From contig MSXR01000024.1 of NCBI GenBank assembly GCA_002083655.1, positions 1-33,707 on the forward strand: 33,707 nt of DNA, in the 5' to 3' direction. The stretch is from Proteobacteria bacterium ST_bin14 (GTDB lineage Bacteria > Pseudomonadota > Alphaproteobacteria > Sphingomonadales > Sphingomonadaceae). The notes below the pieces were generated by a model that saw only the letters and a program-made list of their open reading frames with translations, did not search any database and was not told the origin of the DNA. Shown in pieces: positions 32,331-33,707 of this stretch; the first letter of the stretch is position 1; each line of letters opens with the position of its first letter. The position numbers were made by a program, and so were the translations under genes.

Positions 32331-33563
32331 ATGCTCTACAATGCATATGAAATGCAGCGCTCCATGCTCGCCGGGGCCAGCGCAATGGCTGATTTTGGCG
32401 CGAACATGCTCCAGAATCCGGCCAATCCCTTCGCCTATTTCGGCGGTGGCCCGGTGCTCGGATCGGCGCTGGAGGTGTTCGCCCATGCCGCAGCGCCGCG
32501 GGGCAAGCCGGCGTTCGGGCTCGATTCGACCGTCATCGACGGGAAAACAGTGGCGATTGATGAGCAAATTGTGCTCCGCAAACCCTTTGGCCAGCTAAAG
32601 CGGTTTGCACGTGAAGGCGTGACAGGGGGGCCAAAACTGCTGATCGTCGCGCCAATGTCTGGCCATTACGCCACGCTGCTGCGCGGCACGGTGGAGCGGA
32701 TGCTGCCTTTTGCCGATGTGTACATCACCGATTGGCGCGACGCCAAGCTGGTGCCGCTGGCGGATGGCAAGTTCGATTTGGACGATTATATCGACTATAT
32801 CATTGAATTCATGGAAACAATTGGCGCGAACGAAGGGCAGGGCGGCGTCCATATGCTTGCCGTGTGCCAGCCATCTGTGCCCTGTTATGCCGCTGCCTGC
32901 CTGATGAATGCGGACAAGAACCCGTGCCGCCCCAAAACGCTGACGATGATGGGCGGGCCGATTGACACGCGTGAAGCACCCACGGCGGTCAACACGCTGG
33001 CGACGGAACGGCCGCATAGCTGGTTCAGCCAGAATGTGATCGCAACCGTGCCGATGACCTATCCCGGCGCTGGGCGCTCGGTTTATCCCGGCTTCCTGCA
33101 GCTTGCAGGGTTCATGTCGATGAACCTGGGCAACCACATGGTTTCGCACTGGGAAATGTTCAAACACCTGGTCCAGGGTGACGAAGACAGCGCCGATCTG
33201 ACCAAGGATTTCTACGAGGAATATCGCTCCGTTTGCGACATGACATCGGAGTTTTACCTCCAGACCATCGACGTCGTTTTCCAAAAACATGCGATTGCCA
33301 ACGGCACCTATGTTCATCGCGGCCGCCCGGTCGACCCGGCGGCGATTACCGATATCGCGCTGCTGGCGATTGAAGGCGAACGTGATGATATTTCCGGGCT
33401 GGGCCAGACCAAGGCTGCGCTCAGCCTGGCGAGCAAGCTGCCGCTGTCACAGAAGAAGTATCTGATGGCCGAAGGGGCGGGTCATTACGGCATCTTCAAC
33501 GGCAGCAAGTGGCGCAACACGGTTGCGCCCGTTGTAGAAGCATGGATCACCGCTCACCCTTGA
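32331..33563 (+). CDS. phaZ: Intracellular polyhydroxyalkanoate depolymerase
   Basis: A 410-residue class I intracellular PHB depolymerase. Like its relatives it uses a Cys nucleophile (Cys179 in LAVCQPSVP) instead of Ser, with an Asp in GERDDISG (near 352) and His385 in GAGHYGIF. The MLYNAYEMQRSM start and the AGFMSMNLGNHM segment are family signatures. It degrades stored PHB granules to hydroxybutyrate for use as carbon. AAGGGA before the ATG fixes the start. A PhaR-type site lies upstream, so it is probably induced when granules are present. No other granule gene lies in the window. Confidence 0.95.
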   Translation: MLYNAYEMQRSMLAGASAMADFGANMLQNPANPFAYFGGGPVLGSALEVFAHAAAPRGKPAFGLDSTVIDGKTVAIDEQIVLRKPFGQLKRFAREGVTGGPKLLIVAPMSGHYATLLRGTVERMLPFADVYITDWRDAKLVPLADGKFDLDDYIDYIIEFMETIGANEGQGGVHMLAVCQPSVPCYAAACLMNADKNPCRPKTLTMMGGPIDTREAPTAVNTLATERPHSWFSQNVIATVPMTYPGAGRSVYPGFLQLAGFMSMNLGNHMVSHWEMFKHLVQGDEDSADLTKDFYEEYRSVCDMTSEFYLQTIDVVFQKHAIANGTYVHRGRPVDPAAITDIALLAIEGERDDISGLGQTKAALSLASKLPLSQKKYLMAEGAGHYGIFNGSKWRNTVAPVVEAWITAHP

Positions 33564-33648
33564 GGTGGCGATGGCGATGGCGGCGGCTGGGGCTGGTGAC
33601 TGGTTGCTAGATGCAGCTTGCCGTAATTTAGGATCAGCCGTCATTGCG

Positions 33649-33707
33649 AGCGCAGCGAAGCAATCCAGCCTATCCGCGAGCACGCCGCTGGATTGCTTCG
33701 CTGCGCT
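33649..33707. repeat. 20-bp inverted repeat at the window edge
   Basis: AGCGCAGCGAAGCAATCCAG (33649-33668) and its exact reverse complement (33688-33707) flank a 19-base loop. The core GTCATTGCGAGCGCAGCGAA is a widespread bacterial dispersed palindrome (TCATTGCGAGCGAAGCGAAGCAATCCAG type). The right arm is cut by the end of the window, so its full length is unknown. Confidence 0.85.

Noticed and set aside
1..33707. CRISPR array, rRNA genes and transposase genes
   Set aside because: No regularly spaced repeats, no rRNA sequence and no DDE or IS200-type transposase motif were seen.

Overview
The window is GC-rich DNA that looks like a sphingomonad (alphaproteobacterium, order Sphingomonadales). 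Supporting genes are recJ, a BciB/FrhB-like flavoprotein, trhO, glpD, rnr, a class I intracellular PHB depolymerase, and a GH13 / remnant GH97 / esterase / FucP-type sugar transporter cluster. No species can be named from the sequence alone.

The left 13.3 kb looks like the distal part of a genomic island. It ends at 13246-13294 in a 3' fragment of tRNA-Val(GAC) that lacks the 5' half. The fragment is followed at once by a perfect 15-bp terminator stem, the usual scar where an element integrated into a tRNA 3' end. The fragment is on the + strand, so the intact tRNA and probably the integrase should lie left of base 1. The island holds two modules. (a) A minus-strand run (5317 to 522) encodes a small outer-membrane beta-barrel protein, an unknown protein, two class-C beta-lactamase-like serine hydrolases with an ATGA overlap, and an alpha/beta hydrolase. 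It is divergent from a 1,089-residue SARP/BTAD-type regulator whose C-terminal FlgO/TolB-N-like plus TPR module is tandemly duplicated. (b) A plus-strand run (9529-12879) encodes a DEDD 3'-5' exonuclease, an apparent catalytically dead paralogue of it, a Lon-like AAA+ ATPase without a protease domain, and a stand-alone MobA/MobL-like HUH-relaxase domain. A strong hairpin follows. Module (b) is the best candidate here for an undescribed system.

Right of the tRNA scar lies chromosome. A sugar cluster comes first: GH13 alpha-glucosidase, a doubly deleted GH97 gene, a secreted esterase and a FucP/GluP-type MFS transporter. Then come tRNA-Glu, a VOC protein, recJ, the FrhB/BciB-like gene, a secreted HDNE-motif protein, DoxX with a coupled small protein, trhO overlapping glpD, rnr, two paralogous small membrane proteins, a saccharopine-dehydrogenase-like reductase, an MsbA-like ABC exporter and phaZ.

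Two mobile-repeat features stand out. A paired REP-like palindrome is inserted in frame inside the RNase R catalytic domain, adding about 40 residues. A second REP-like pair lies between the reductase and the ABC exporter. phaZ has a CTGC-N3-GCAG site matching the known PhaR operator. The last 60 bases hold a 20-bp inverted repeat cut by the window edge.
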